DNA of 64,000 nt from Chitinibacter sp046530675 (GTDB taxonomy: Bacteria > Pseudomonadota > Gammaproteobacteria > Burkholderiales > Chitinibacteraceae), in the NCBI RefSeq assembly GCF_046530675.1, contig NZ_CP172558.1, positions 62,001 through 126,000 of the forward strand, given 5' to 3'. Below, piece by piece: positions 51,047 through 60,646 of the stretch. Both the position numbers and the translations under genes were made by a program. The notes beneath the pieces are model-generated. The model ran no database searches. It saw only the letters and a list, made by a program, of their open reading frames with translations, and had not been told where the DNA came from. How positions within the stretch are numbered: the stretch's first letter is position 1; each line of letters begins with the position of its first letter.

Positions 51047-51892
51047 ATGAAAATTCAAGCGCTGAGCAAAGCTGAGCAAAGTTATCTGATCCGGCTTATT
51101 TCGGATCTGGAGTCCGGCCATGCCCGTCAGTGGTACTGGCTGGAAATTGCCCAGTCCTTGCCTGCAGCACAAAAAACACGCAAAGCCACCACTATGGGTA
51201 TTGCCATCAAAGTCTTGGGAATCAATGCCTGCAGCCCCATACTGCATAAAATGCAGTTAAAAGGGATCGGCCTGTATCAACGCAGTGGAATCAAATTTAC
51301 TGCATTCTTCAAGCAAAAAGTAAGCGATGCATTATTATTTTCCGGCTGCTTGCTTGCCCTGTTGCAGGGCTTTCACCGCTTGCCTGCCAGCCTGCAATTT
51401 GCCACCTGGTGTCTGGCTCTGGGGGGGGCATTCTGGCATCTCTGGCAGGAATTTCGGTCATCGCAATCCACAAACAATGCCAGCATACTTGAATCCGACG
51501 AATTACCAGGCGCAGAAGCCAGTCTTGGTCTGCCCAGCATCATGCTTGCTGCAGGCGTCAAGGCTGAAACCAGTTTGCAATTGGTCAAAGGGCTCAAGTA
51601 CGACCCCGACGCTGTTATCGCGCCACTGATCCAAGCACTACCGAGCATCGAACCTGACGCCGACCCCAGTTCAAAACAAAAATATTTACTCGCAGGCTTC
51701 CCGTGGCTAGTGCTTGGAGGGATCAATAGCTGGCTGATTGGGGTCGCACCCGAATACTGGGGAAGTGTATTTGCGCTGGCGATGATGGCAGGTCTAGCTT
51801 ATTTCACGCATCGCCAGCGGCATACCTGGCTCATCATGACAGGGAGCTGGTTAAGCTGTTTTGCTTTGGCAAGCTTGGTTCATTACATTTAA
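51047..51892 (+). CDS. Hypothetical membrane protein with an internal G8 tract
   Basis: 281 residues from the ATG at 51047, 2 bp after the ubiA stop and so probably cotranscribed. The N-terminal 90 residues are soluble and helical (MKIQALSKAEQSYLIRLISD). Hydrophobic segments follow near residues 95-135, and three more at the C-terminus (LLAGFPWLVLGGINSWLIG, FALAMMAGLAYFTH and LIMTGSWLSCFALAS). The run of eight G at 51421-51428, between the codons for ALGG, is a potential slippage site. No known domain is recognised; no function assigned. Confidence 0.6.
   Translation: MKIQALSKAEQSYLIRLISDLESGHARQWYWLEIAQSLPAAQKTRKATTMGIAIKVLGINACSPILHKMQLKGIGLYQRSGIKFTAFFKQKVSDALLFSGCLLALLQGFHRLPASLQFATWCLALGGAFWHLWQEFRSSQSTNNASILESDELPGAEASLGLPSIMLAAGVKAETSLQLVKGLKYDPDAVIAPLIQALPSIEPDADPSSKQKYLLAGFPWLVLGGINSWLIGVAPEYWGSVFALAMMAGLAYFTHRQRHTWLIMTGSWLSCFALASLVHYI
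51421..51428 (+). repeat. Homopolymer G8 inside a coding region
   Basis: Eight consecutive G in the membrane protein gene at 51047-51892. Gains or losses of one base would shift the frame near residue 126, as in phase-variable genes of Neisseria; here no second evidence of variation exists. Confidence 0.7.
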
Positions 51893-53626
51893 TTACTGGG
51901 TTGGGGCTCTGTCCGGAAGGTAATAGACATCGACCTCATTACCCAAGCCGATATATTGCACCTTGAGCGCCAAAGCGCAAACCAGAGCAATACCACGACC
52001 CGCCTTGGCTAATAACTGCAACTCTTTCGGCTTGTCAGACGATACACTGGCCCAATCGAAACCTTGACCCGAATCCTTGACCCGAATTTTTAAAACTTCA
52101 GTCTCTCTAAATTGCAATCCCATCAGATCAATTTCAATCCGCCCCCCCTCAAGCGCAGCAAGTCGCTCGGTACGCTGAGCGAGATACTCTTCCATACCAT
52201 CTGGCGTAGACTTTAGTTTGGAGTCGAGCAAAAGCAGGCCATGATCCAGCGCATTCACAAACAGCTCAGTCAGAATCAGAAAGACATCTGATTGCACATG
52301 CGCCAGAGATTTGATCTCTCGCACAAAAGACATCATGAATGGAATGGTATTGAGGTAACGTAATTCATTGGCGCTCAGTATCAGGCTATATCGCCATTTA
52401 CATTCAGACAGCAAGTGAAAATCGGTCGAAATCTCTTCAAAATGACGTTGGGATTGAGTGGTGCTTGCCACGGCAACATCGGTTGATCCGGAGCCAAACT
52501 GAGCCACAACCAGCGAGACATCATCATGATGCTGCTGACCGGCAAGAAACTGATTAAATATCTTTTTTGTTTCAGCCAGCATGCTGCCTTGTTGGCTTAG
52601 ATTCAACGACCCGAGCAAAGCAGCCAGACCAAACTCACCTTTTTCCGAATGGCGCGCTTCCACCAGACCATCCGAATAAGCCACAATATAACCAGGCTCG
52701 CTGAAATAAATTCGCTCTGGCGCCAAATCCAGAGAGTGGGAGGGAACAATGCCCAAAGGTAAATTACTGGAACTACAAACTCGGATTACCTGCCGATTCT
52801 GCCCCAAAATCTGAATGGGCGGCATACCTGCATTCCAGACTTCAATCGTTGCTGCCGCCTCATCAATAGAAATCAGGGACACGCAAACAAAACGTCCAAT
52901 TGGTAAAACCTGCCTCACTTTACTATTCATTTCGAACAGGATATCGACAATCGAATAGCCTTTTTCGGTCATGCTATAAAATGGCTGAGTCAATGGCAGC
53001 ACATTCAATGCGGCAGTCAAACCATGCCCAATTCCATCTGCCAGCAAAATATACAAGGCTTGCCCCGGTGTACGGGCAGCAGCAATCAAATCCCCCGAGA
53101 GCGACTCAGCAGGGGAAAGCCAATATTCAAATTGTGGGTCGGCAAGGCGTTCTGAATTAACCATCTGATCCATCAAATGGCGAACCACCCGCTTTTCTTC
53201 TTCGGCTTTTTCGAAATAATCGGCTAAGGTCTGTGATTGTTCACGAACCTTTCGATTGAGCTCCAAAGTACGAGCAAATGCTTTCAGTTTTGCTTCAAGG
53301 ACACGGAAATTGACTGGTTTGTTGATATAGTCATCAGCACCACGCTCAATAGCGTCGGCCAATGCGTTTTCTTCACCGATGCCCGTAACAAAAACAATGG
53401 GCACCCAATTGGCGCCCGCCTCGTTCTTGATTTGCACCGCAGCTTCAGTGCCGCCCATGACTGGCATCATGACATCCATCAGCACCAGATCAGGCTGATG
53501 AGTACGCCAGCACTCGATGGCTTCTTGACCATTTCGCGCAACGATAGCTTGATGCCCTAAGGCTTCAACAAATCGAGAAATCAGTAATAGAATGGCCTCA
53601 GTATCATCGACCACCAGGATTTTCAT
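51893..53626 (-). CDS. Response regulator with PP2C (SpoIIE) phosphatase and HATPase domains (HsbR-like)
   Basis: 577 residues in three parts. Residues 1-120: receiver domain with LVLMDVMMPVMGG (Asp acceptor) and Lys in DYINKPVNFRV. Residues about 185-385: SpoIIE-type Ser phosphatase (LLADGIGHGLTAALNVLPL, IVAYSDGLVEARH, HHDDVSLVVAQF). Residues about 400-575: anti-sigma-factor-like HATPase (LILTELFVNALDHGLLLL, VKDSGQGFDW). This is the HsbR/RsbU-RsbW fusion that, with an STAS antagonist, forms a partner switch. The antagonist gene lies directly upstream. In Pseudomonas the pair HsbR-HsbA influences flagellar and biofilm control through FlgM; the same is plausible beside these motility genes but unproved. 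ATG at 53626 with AGGG upstream. Confidence 0.88.
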   Translation of the reverse strand: MKILVVDDTEAILLLISRFVEALGHQAIVARNGQEAIECWRTHQPDLVLMDVMMPVMGGTEAAVQIKNEAGANWVPIVFVTGIGEENALADAIERGADDYINKPVNFRVLEAKLKAFARTLELNRKVREQSQTLADYFEKAEEEKRVVRHLMDQMVNSERLADPQFEYWLSPAESLSGDLIAAARTPGQALYILLADGIGHGLTAALNVLPLTQPFYSMTEKGYSIVDILFEMNSKVRQVLPIGRFVCVSLISIDEAAATIEVWNAGMPPIQILGQNRQVIRVCSSSNLPLGIVPSHSLDLAPERIYFSEPGYIVAYSDGLVEARHSEKGEFGLAALLGSLNLSQQGSMLAETKKIFNQFLAGQQHHDDVSLVVAQFGSGSTDVAVASTTQSQRHFEEISTDFHLLSECKWRYSLILSANELRYLNTIPFMMSFVREIKSLAHVQSDVFLILTELFVNALDHGLLLLDSKLKSTPDGMEEYLAQRTERLAALEGGRIEIDLMGLQFRETEVLKIRVKDSGQGFDWASVSSDKPKELQLLAKAGRGIALVCALALKVQYIGLGNEVDVYYLPDRAPTQ

Positions 53627-53638
53627 CAAAAACCCTAA

Positions 53639-53950
53639 TTATCGTATTGTGAAAATTTTGCCAAAACATGCAATTTCCAAAACCTGTTTAACTGTATCCC
53701 TACAGTTAACCAAAGCAAGGGTTTTGCTTGCCGCAGCAATTTTTTCCTTTAATAACAACAGCATACCCAAAGCAGAGCTATCCAGATAATTTACATTCTG
53801 AAAGTCAACAAGCACTTCTTTAATCTCTGGATTGGCAATGATAGATTCACAAACCTGACGAAACTCACGATGAGCACTGAAATCAAACTGCCCAGACAAA
53901 ATCACTCGACCGACACTGCCTTCAATTTGTACCGTAGGAGTCATTCTCAC
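53639..53950 (-). CDS. STAS-domain anti-sigma factor antagonist (HsbA-like)
   Basis: 103 residues with one STAS domain: VGRVILSGQFDFSAHREFR, VLVDFQNVNYLDSSALGML with the phosphorylatable Ser in DSSALG, and LVNCRDTVKQVLEIACF. It should be phosphorylated by the HATPase part of the adjacent regulator and dephosphorylated by its PP2C domain. The start is either GTG at 53950 (AAGG 5 nt before) or ATG at 53944. It lies 12 bp before the regulator gene. Confidence 0.88.
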   Translation of the reverse strand: MRMTPTVQIEGSVGRVILSGQFDFSAHREFRQVCESIIANPEIKEVLVDFQNVNYLDSSALGMLLLLKEKIAAASKTLALVNCRDTVKQVLEIACFGKIFTIR

Positions 53951-54010
53951 ACCAACCTTTTGCTAATCTAATGTTTAAAAATTTTTATTAATCGCTTATC
54001 CGAAGAACAC

Positions 54011-55198
54011 TTATCTGCGCCCTAACACATTAGTTGTGTCAGGCACTCGAGGCAAGCAAATCTTAAAGGCAGCGCCCAAATTGGGAGTCGATGTTACAGA
54101 TATCTCTCCGCCATAACTTGAAACCAGATTTCTGACTATCGCCAAGCCCAAGCCCGTTCCGCCCTTTTTGGTGGTAAAAAAAGGCTCAAACAAACGATTG
54201 AGGGTAGCTTCAGAAATACCGCGACCATGGTCTTGCACAATGATTTCAACCGTTTCTGGATACTCATCAATCTGACAAAGAATCTCCTGCCCTACCTCAG
54301 AAGCCTGACAAGCATTTTCCAGAAGATTGCCAATTGCCCCGCTTAATTCTTTAAAGTTGGCGAGCACGTAACTTGAAGACGTGTGGTTTTTCAAAGCAAG
54401 GATCAAACCATGCGGCTCAAATACTGACTTGACCTCAAAAAATGCGTCTTGCACGACATCAGCAATATTCACGACGGCAACTTCTTGTGGCAGCCCCTTA
54501 ACAAACAAAAGCATATTTTGCACCAACGCCTCCAGACGCTGCAGGCGCTCATTCGCTTTTGCAGAAAACTTTAGCCGATCAGCTTCCTGCAACTGCTCTC
54601 GTTGCAAATGCCCAACATATAAAATTGCGGCCGCGAGCGGGGTACGAAGCTGATGAGCCAATCCAGCCGCCATCTCGCCCATTGCCACCAAACGACTATT
54701 GCGCTGCAACGACTCACGCATTTCAACCGACGCACTGACATCGTGCAACAGAACCACCGAAACAGACTCTTCTTCAATCTTCACCTGCTCGACGGTCAAG
54801 TAAAAGTGCTGAGATTCAAACTGAACTCGCCAAATACCAACTTCGACTGTTTCCGAAAAATATGACTCAAAAAACTTTCCCCAGTTTGCACCCAATATGG
54901 AACGTCCCAAAAACTGCTGAGCGCGTTCATTACAGCGAATCACCTCTCCCGAAACTGCGACTTCCAGCACCCCGGCGGGCAGACGATCCAGCAGCAAAGT
55001 GAGACGCCGTGACAACACAGCCTTTTCTTCGTACTCTTTTTTTAAATTGCCATTGGCGACTGCCAGTTGATCAGTCAAAGAGGCCACATCCTGCTGCAGT
55101 CCAGCATAAGCATTTGATAATTGATAAGAAGCTTCTGTAAAAAGAGCAAAAGCCTCCTCTAACTCTTTGGAATTCAACTGTGGCTCTTGGGGTGTCAC
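54011..55198 (-). CDS. PAS-containing histidine kinase, FlrB-like, cytoplasmic
   Basis: 395 residues without membrane segments. An N-terminal coiled coil (about residues 5-70) leads to a PAS-like domain (LLDRLPAGVLEVAVSGEVIRC) and then the kinase core: H-box MAAGLAHQLRTPLAAAILY, N-box AIGNLLENACQASEVG, G1 VQDHGRGISEAT, F/G2 FFTTKKGGTGLGLAIV. A soluble PAS kinase of this layout is like FlrB/FleS, which drive sigma-54 flagellar genes, but no FlrC/FleR-type partner is in the window. A GTG start at 55198 is likely, with AAGGG 9 nt upstream. It is divergent from cheV. Confidence 0.8.
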   Translation of the reverse strand: MTPQEPQLNSKELEEAFALFTEASYQLSNAYAGLQQDVASLTDQLAVANGNLKKEYEEKAVLSRRLTLLLDRLPAGVLEVAVSGEVIRCNERAQQFLGRSILGANWGKFFESYFSETVEVGIWRVQFESQHFYLTVEQVKIEEESVSVVLLHDVSASVEMRESLQRNSRLVAMGEMAAGLAHQLRTPLAAAILYVGHLQREQLQEADRLKFSAKANERLQRLEALVQNMLLFVKGLPQEVAVVNIADVVQDAFFEVKSVFEPHGLILALKNHTSSSYVLANFKELSGAIGNLLENACQASEVGQEILCQIDEYPETVEIIVQDHGRGISEATLNRLFEPFFTTKKGGTGLGLAIVRNLVSSYGGEISVTSTPNLGAAFKICLPRVPDTTNVLGRR

Positions 55199-55393
55199 AA
55201 AAAAGTGCCCTTGTTGGTTTGTGATTTTTGCATTATAAATGCCTTAATCAGAGCTGTGATCATTGTTTCTTATAGACCATTCAGTTCAGTTTCATTCGCG
55301 CATAGGTGTTATTTCACCGTCGCCAAAATGAAGCGCTTTAATTTTTACCAAATTAATACACTGCACTTAACCAATGTAAAATGGAGCCACCTC

Positions 55394-56356
55394 GTGTCAG
55401 AACTTCTCAAAAATATTGATGCACGGACCAAGCTCGCCGGCACAAACAAGTTAGAGATTCTGCTATTCACACTGGGATTGGACCAGCGATCAGGCAGGCG
55501 CGAAACTTTTGGCATCAACGTCTTTAAAGTTCGTGAAGTAATGCGTACGCCCGAAATTACCCAAGCACCAGAAATGCCATCCTCAGTTGAAGGAATGGTC
55601 AGCTTGCGCGGAACTTTAGTTCCAGTCATTGACCTTGCAAAATACGCGGGGATTCAAACAGAAAACCGTCCCGAAATCATGATCGTTTCTGAGTATAACG
55701 GCCACACTCAAGGCTTTCTTGTCGAGGCCGTTGACACCATTTTACGCTTAGATTGGTCGGTAATGCGGGTTCCCCCTGACATGCTAACCATGCAAATGGG
55801 CGGGCTGGTTACGGCAGTAACAGAGCTTGAAAATGGCAAATTAGTCATGATGCTAGATGTCGAAAAAGTACTTGCAGAAACGACACATCACAGCAATCGC
55901 ATAGATACAAGCACTGTTGTCCAAAACCAGAAAGTGATCGACAAGACCGTATTTTTTGCAGACGACTCGCTGGTTGCTAGAAATCAAATCGAACAAACTC
56001 TTGATGCAATGAATATTCACCATATTCAAGCCATTAATGGGAAACGTGCCTGGGATGAATTGCTGCGCATTGCTCACACGGCGGAATTACAAGGCCTTCA
56101 AGTTAAGGATATGATTCAATTGGTCTTAACGGATGTTGAAATGCCCGAGATGGATGGCTACATGCTAACAAAGCAAATCAAGAGCGACCCTAGGTTTGCA
56201 GGAATTCCTGTATTAATGCATTCGTCCCTGTCCGGCCTATCCAATCAAAAATTAGGGCAGTCCGTCGGTGTCGATGGATATGTGGCAAAGTTTGAACCAC
56301 ATAAACTATCTCAAAGCATCGCCAATTTTTTGCTTCGCAATGAATCAACAAACTAG
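55394..56356 (+). CDS. cheV: Chemotaxis coupling protein CheV (first copy)
   Basis: 320 residues. CheW-like domain first (LEILLFTLGLDQRSGRRETF, GINVFKVREVMRTPEI, MVSLRGTLVPVIDLAKY), then a receiver domain with FFADDSLVARNQIEQTL and LVLTDVEMPEMDGYMLTK. CheV links receptors to CheA and is tuned by phosphorylation. I choose the GTG at 55394 because GGAG lies 8 nt before it and the protein then starts SELLKNIDARTKL, as in homologues; the frame is open 207 bp upstream but without homology. A second cheV follows immediately. Confidence 0.9.
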   Translation: MSELLKNIDARTKLAGTNKLEILLFTLGLDQRSGRRETFGINVFKVREVMRTPEITQAPEMPSSVEGMVSLRGTLVPVIDLAKYAGIQTENRPEIMIVSEYNGHTQGFLVEAVDTILRLDWSVMRVPPDMLTMQMGGLVTAVTELENGKLVMMLDVEKVLAETTHHSNRIDTSTVVQNQKVIDKTVFFADDSLVARNQIEQTLDAMNIHHIQAINGKRAWDELLRIAHTAELQGLQVKDMIQLVLTDVEMPEMDGYMLTKQIKSDPRFAGIPVLMHSSLSGLSNQKLGQSVGVDGYVAKFEPHKLSQSIANFLLRNESTN

Positions 56357-56383
56357 GCACAAATTATTGACTTGGAGTACTCC

Positions 56384-57325
56384 ATGAGCATGTCAGAACA
56401 AACCAATTTGCTGGAGACGGTTGATGCACGAACCAAACTGGCAGGCTCCAATAAAATGGAAATTCTGCTCTTTACCCTTGGTACCAAAGAGATTTTTGGC
56501 ATTAATGTGTTTAAGGTTCGTGAGGTTTCCCAAACACCAAAAATCACTAAAACACCTAATATGCCTCACGGCGTCGAAGGAGTACTCTCACTGCGCGGCA
56601 ACATAATTCCAGTTATTGCTCTTGCCCGCTTTGTTGCGACACAGGAAGCACCGTCCGGAGATACAACCAGCACAATGATTGTGACGGAGTTTTCTAAGCA
56701 TACTCAGGCATTTTTAGTACATGAAGTTGATCGGATTATTCGCGTAGACTGGGACAAAGTCAGAGCACCTGAAAGCATGCTTGCGGGCAATCAAGCACTC
56801 ATCACTGCGATTACTGAGCTGCCAGATGGAAAATTAGTGTCTATCTTAGACGTAGAACAAATTCTGTCGACCGTGATTGGTGAGCCGATCGTCCCCGACC
56901 TGCCCAAACCCCAGCTCAACCCTGATACTTTCATGTTTTTCGTTGATGATTCTATTGTTGCCCGCAAAGAGATCGTCAGTGTTCTGGATAAAATTGGCAT
57001 TAAATATCATCAAGCAAACAATGGCAAAGAAGCGTGGGATAAACTCCAAAATCTGGCCAATCGTGCAAGCCATGATGGAGAGCCCTTGAAAGATAAATTA
57101 AAACTCATTCTCGTCGATGCTGAAATGCCAGAAATGGATGGTTATGTTTTAACCAAGCACATCAAATCGGATCACCGTTTTCATGGCATTCCCGTTGTGA
57201 TGCATTCTTCTCTATCATCAAACGCAAATCGAGCCATGGGCGCCAGTGTCGGAGTAGATGCATATGTTGCGAAATTTGATCCATTCATCCTGGCCGACAC
57301 CCTAGGCCCCATGTTGGCGAGCTAA
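56384..57325 (+). CDS. cheV: Chemotaxis coupling protein CheV (second copy)
   Basis: 313 residues, same layout as the preceding gene: CheW-like domain (MEILLFTLGTKEIFGINVFK, VLSLRGNIIPVIALARF) and receiver domain (FMFFVDDSIVARKEIVSVL, LILVDAEMPEMDGYVLTKH). The two copies are similar throughout but not nearly identical, so the duplication is old. The copies differ by a four to five residue insertion in the first (DQRSGRRE). ATG at 56384 with GGAG 6 to 7 nt upstream. It is followed by cheY. Confidence 0.92.
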   Translation: MSMSEQTNLLETVDARTKLAGSNKMEILLFTLGTKEIFGINVFKVREVSQTPKITKTPNMPHGVEGVLSLRGNIIPVIALARFVATQEAPSGDTTSTMIVTEFSKHTQAFLVHEVDRIIRVDWDKVRAPESMLAGNQALITAITELPDGKLVSILDVEQILSTVIGEPIVPDLPKPQLNPDTFMFFVDDSIVARKEIVSVLDKIGIKYHQANNGKEAWDKLQNLANRASHDGEPLKDKLKLILVDAEMPEMDGYVLTKHIKSDHRFHGIPVVMHSSLSSNANRAMGASVGVDAYVAKFDPFILADTLGPMLAS

Positions 57326-57393
57326 AACTTGCACAAAGGTTAATTTAATACATACTAATGCACTATTTTTGAAGTGCTCAAATGGAGTAAGTT

Positions 57394-57783
57394 ATGGCAG
57401 ATCAGAACATGCGTATTCTCGTGGTAGATGACTTCTCTACCATGCGTCGCATCGTCCGAAATCTTCTAAAGGAACTCGGATACACCAATGTCGAAGAGGC
57501 CGAAGATGGGCAGGTCGCATTGCACAAACTAAAAAATGGGCAATTTGACTTTGTCGTAACAGACTGGAATATGCCAAATATGACAGGAATTGAGTTACTC
57601 AAAGCGATTAGAGCGGATGCTGCACTCAAACAACTCCCCGTTTTGATGGTGACCGCAGAGGCTAAAAAGGAAAACATCATTGAAGCTGCGACAGCTGGAG
57701 CCAGTGGTTATGTAGTAAAACCATTTACCGCCGCAACACTTGATGAAAAGTTGCAAAAGATTTTCGCCAATATGGCCAAATAA
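57394..57783 (+). CDS. cheY: Chemotaxis response regulator CheY
   Basis: 129 residues, single receiver domain. Acidic pair in ILVVDDFSTMRRIV, phospho-acceptor in FVVTDWNMPNMTG (Asp57), Thr in VLMVTAEAKKENI (Thr87) and Lys in YVVKPFTAATLDE (Lys109), the exact CheY pattern. CheY-P binds FliM at the flagellar motor to alter rotation. Confidence 0.97.
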   Translation: MADQNMRILVVDDFSTMRRIVRNLLKELGYTNVEEAEDGQVALHKLKNGQFDFVVTDWNMPNMTGIELLKAIRADAALKQLPVLMVTAEAKKENIIEAATAGASGYVVKPFTAATLDEKLQKIFANMAK

Positions 57784-57832
57784 ATTAATTGTTAAACATC
57801 AATAAATAATAATCTAATCGCAGGAGATAACT

Positions 57833-58606
57833 GTGAGTGATCCAGCATTGCAGGGCGGAGATTCCGCAGACTTAGAAGCTCTGTTTGATAGCATCGTACA
57901 AGCTAATCAAACTGAAACGACGGCAATAGAGCCTGATGCGGCCACGGTAATGACAAGCGACTCTTCAATTGATTCACAAGCACCTTCGGTCATGGTCGAG
58001 CCCGCCAAATCAATGTTCTCCCACATTGGACACCTCACACGTAAACTTCATGACACTTTATGCGAATTGGGCTTAGACAAGTCTCTCGAATCTGCGGCAA
58101 GCTCAATCCCCGACGCAAGAGACCGACTTTCGTATATTGCCACCATGACCGAGCAGGCTGCAGACAAAACATTAAATGCGCTAGATGTAGCCAAGCCCTT
58201 GCAGGATAACATCACAGAACAATCTGCAACCCTGTCTCGAGAATGGGATCGGTTTTATGCAAAACAGATGTCAGTTGAAGAATTTAAATTATTGGTAGAA
58301 AAAACCCGAGCACATCTTTCAAAAACTGTTCTACAGTCCGAGCAAATTAGCAATCAGATGCTTGAAATAATGATGGCACAAGATTTCCAAGATCTAACCG
58401 GACAAGTCATTAAAAAAGTCTTGGCAATGGTAAAAGAAATGGAAGCGCAGCTATTGGAATTTTTACTCATGTTCAATCCTACTGCCACGAAACAAGATGA
58501 TGGAGCTAATCTATTAAATGGGCCAGTCATTAATTCCGAAGGGCGTGCCGATGTGGTGACAAATCAAGAGCAAGTGGATGACCTATTGGAAAGCCTTGGT
58601 TTCTAA
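57833..58606 (+). CDS. cheZ: CheY-P phosphatase CheZ
   Basis: 257 residues. Long helical hairpin with the catalytic region MMAQDFQDLTGQVIKKVLAM (Gln in the DLTGQ stretch), an acidic linker and the C-terminal CheY-binding peptide VDDLLESLGF. A GTG start with AGGAG 8 nt upstream. It lies between cheY and cheA, the usual betaproteobacterial/gammaproteobacterial order. Confidence 0.94.
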   Translation: MSDPALQGGDSADLEALFDSIVQANQTETTAIEPDAATVMTSDSSIDSQAPSVMVEPAKSMFSHIGHLTRKLHDTLCELGLDKSLESAASSIPDARDRLSYIATMTEQAADKTLNALDVAKPLQDNITEQSATLSREWDRFYAKQMSVEEFKLLVEKTRAHLSKTVLQSEQISNQMLEIMMAQDFQDLTGQVIKKVLAMVKEMEAQLLEFLLMFNPTATKQDDGANLLNGPVINSEGRADVVTNQEQVDDLLESLGF

Positions 58607-58631
58607 ATGATATTCGCCCTAGGAGAAAATC

Positions 58632-60578
58632 ATGAGTGATTTTGCTGGCATGGAAGACTTGTTGCAGGATTTTTTGACTGAATCCTCCGAACTACTCTCG
58701 GAAGTAGATAACAAACTGGTTGAACTTGAAAAACGCCCCGATGACCGGGCTTTACTCAATGATATTTTTCGAGGTTTTCACACCATTAAAGGCGGAGCAG
58801 GTTTTTTAAATGTAGATGCAATGGTCAGCCTTTGTCATCGCACTGAAAATTTGTTCGACAAGCTCCGCAATGGCGAATTGCAACTTACTCCCGAAATAAT
58901 GGATGAAATACTCGCTGCCACAGGCGTAGTACGAGACATGTTTGGCTCCATGGCGCAATCCCGCCTACCCGCCCCGGCCGATCCAGCTCTCATTAAGGCA
59001 CTGGATGATGTCCTTGAAGGTAATCAATCAGCCCCTCAGGAGACGGCAATTGTTGAATTATCGGCAAAAGCCCAAGAAAAACAACAAGCTGTAACCATCA
59101 TTAACTCCGAATCCACCTCAACAGCCAATTCAAACAATAGTGAACATGATTGGCAGCAACTTTATGATACTTTATTAAGCAAAGACTCAGGCAAGCACTC
59201 ACCTGTTGAACCTGCCACTGCTATTGTTGCATACACTGATTCTGAGGTAATGCCGACTCAAGTCGTTACAATTGCAGATCCAATGCAGAGTCTTAAACCC
59301 GCCTCAGCACCAGCTAGCCCTCAACAGCGAGCCGCACCAGCAAGCTCGCAGCAACTTGCCACTCAAGAAACAACAATCCGTATTGATACAGTACGTTTAG
59401 ATCAGGTACTTAACTTATCTGGAGAAATTGGTCTTACTAAAAATCGTCTAACGACATTAAGAACAGACATTATGTCTGGAAAAATGGACGGAATTACTCT
59501 TAAAGCTCTTGATGAAGCGATAGGCCAACTTGATCTGTTGGTAGGCGACTTGCAAAATGCGGTCATGAAAACTCGCATGCAGCCAATTGGTCGCTTATTC
59601 CAAAAATATCCCCGTTTGGCTCGTGACTTGGCACGACAAATGGGTAAGGATGTCGAACTAATTATTTCGGGCGAAGAAACCGAACTCGACAAAACCATGC
59701 TAGAAGATCTAAATGATCCGTTGGTTCACTTGGTTAGAAATGCCGTTGATCACGGAATAGAAACCACCGAAGAGCGTATTGCAGCAGGAAAGCCAGCTAA
59801 AGCAATCGTTGAACTAACAGCTACGCAAGTAGGGGATCACATCCGTATCGAGATTACCGATGATGGCCGCGGCATGCGACCTGATGTTATTCGTAAAAAA
59901 GCAGTTGAAAAAGGTTTGATCGATATTGAAACCGCAAATAGCTTGGATGATAAGCAATCACTCCAACTTATTTTTCTGCCAGGTTTCTCAACAAAAGATC
60001 AGATTTCAAGCGTTTCTGGGCGCGGCGTGGGTATGGACGTAGTAAAAACCAATATCCAGAAATTGAATGGTCGAGTTGATATTCAGTCAGTGGTTGGCGA
60101 TGGATCTCGCTTTACAATTTCCCTCCCCTTAACACTTGCCATTTTACCGGTTCTTGTCGTTAAAGTTTGTGATCAGCCTTTTGCCGTACCTCTAGCAATG
60201 GTTCGAGAAATCATCACAATTCGACAAGATCAGGTTCAAGAAGTATCTGGAAGAGCAACCATTGTTGTTAGGGACGAAATTCTATCCGTTCGTTCACTTG
60301 CCAACTTAATTGGCTGGCAAGAAGTTCAGGTTCCACAATTTGGCGTATTAATGCAATCCGCCGAGCATTCTTTTATTCTGGCTGTAGATAGCTTCATTGG
60401 TCGGGATGATGTGGTAATCAAACCATTGCAACACATTAGACCCAAAGGTATTGCCGGAGCAACCTTATCTGGCGATGGCTCTATTGTTCTTGTTCTCGAC
60501 ATGGAAGACTTGCTGGTATCTGCCAATGCAGAAAATTCAGCAATCAAAACATCACGTTTTGCATCCGAAATACTCTAA
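58632..60578 (+). CDS. cheA: Chemotaxis histidine kinase CheA
   Basis: 648 residues. P1/Hpt with the phosphorylated His in IFRGFHTIKGGAGFLN, a long low-complexity linker (about residues 150-250, rich in Ala/Ser/Gln) where a P2 domain may be lost or degenerate, P3 dimerisation (LDQVLNLSGEIGLTKNRL), P4 HATPase (LVHLVRNAVDHGIE, ITDDGRGM, GFSTKDQISSVSGRGVGMDV) and P5 CheW-like regulatory domain (ILPVLVVKVCDQPFAVPL). It phosphorylates CheY and the CheV receivers. No cheW, cheR or cheB is found in the window. Confidence 0.95.
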   Translation: MSDFAGMEDLLQDFLTESSELLSEVDNKLVELEKRPDDRALLNDIFRGFHTIKGGAGFLNVDAMVSLCHRTENLFDKLRNGELQLTPEIMDEILAATGVVRDMFGSMAQSRLPAPADPALIKALDDVLEGNQSAPQETAIVELSAKAQEKQQAVTIINSESTSTANSNNSEHDWQQLYDTLLSKDSGKHSPVEPATAIVAYTDSEVMPTQVVTIADPMQSLKPASAPASPQQRAAPASSQQLATQETTIRIDTVRLDQVLNLSGEIGLTKNRLTTLRTDIMSGKMDGITLKALDEAIGQLDLLVGDLQNAVMKTRMQPIGRLFQKYPRLARDLARQMGKDVELIISGEETELDKTMLEDLNDPLVHLVRNAVDHGIETTEERIAAGKPAKAIVELTATQVGDHIRIEITDDGRGMRPDVIRKKAVEKGLIDIETANSLDDKQSLQLIFLPGFSTKDQISSVSGRGVGMDVVKTNIQKLNGRVDIQSVVGDGSRFTISLPLTLAILPVLVVKVCDQPFAVPLAMVREIITIRQDQVQEVSGRATIVVRDEILSVRSLANLIGWQEVQVPQFGVLMQSAEHSFILAVDSFIGRDDVVIKPLQHIRPKGIAGATLSGDGSIVLVLDMEDLLVSANAENSAIKTSRFASEIL

Positions 60579-60597
60579 TTGTTCCCACAAAAATAAG

Positions 60598-60627
60598 ATG
60601 TTGCTAATATGATTGTATTAGCAACAT
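60598..60627 (+). other. 12-bp hairpin between cheA and the EAL-HDOD gene
   Basis: ATGTTGCTAATA pairs with TATTAGCAACAT across 6 nt, 20 bp after the cheA stop and 20 bp before the next ATG. Without a U tract it is more likely an mRNA-processing or attenuation element than a full terminator. Confidence 0.65.
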
Positions 60628-60646
60628 GCCATCAGGCACTTAAACT

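Noticed and set aside
55187..55393. N-terminal extension of the first CheV
   Set aside because: The 69 residues upstream look like translated intergenic DNA; the GTG at 55394 has a good ribosome site and begins where CheV homologues begin.
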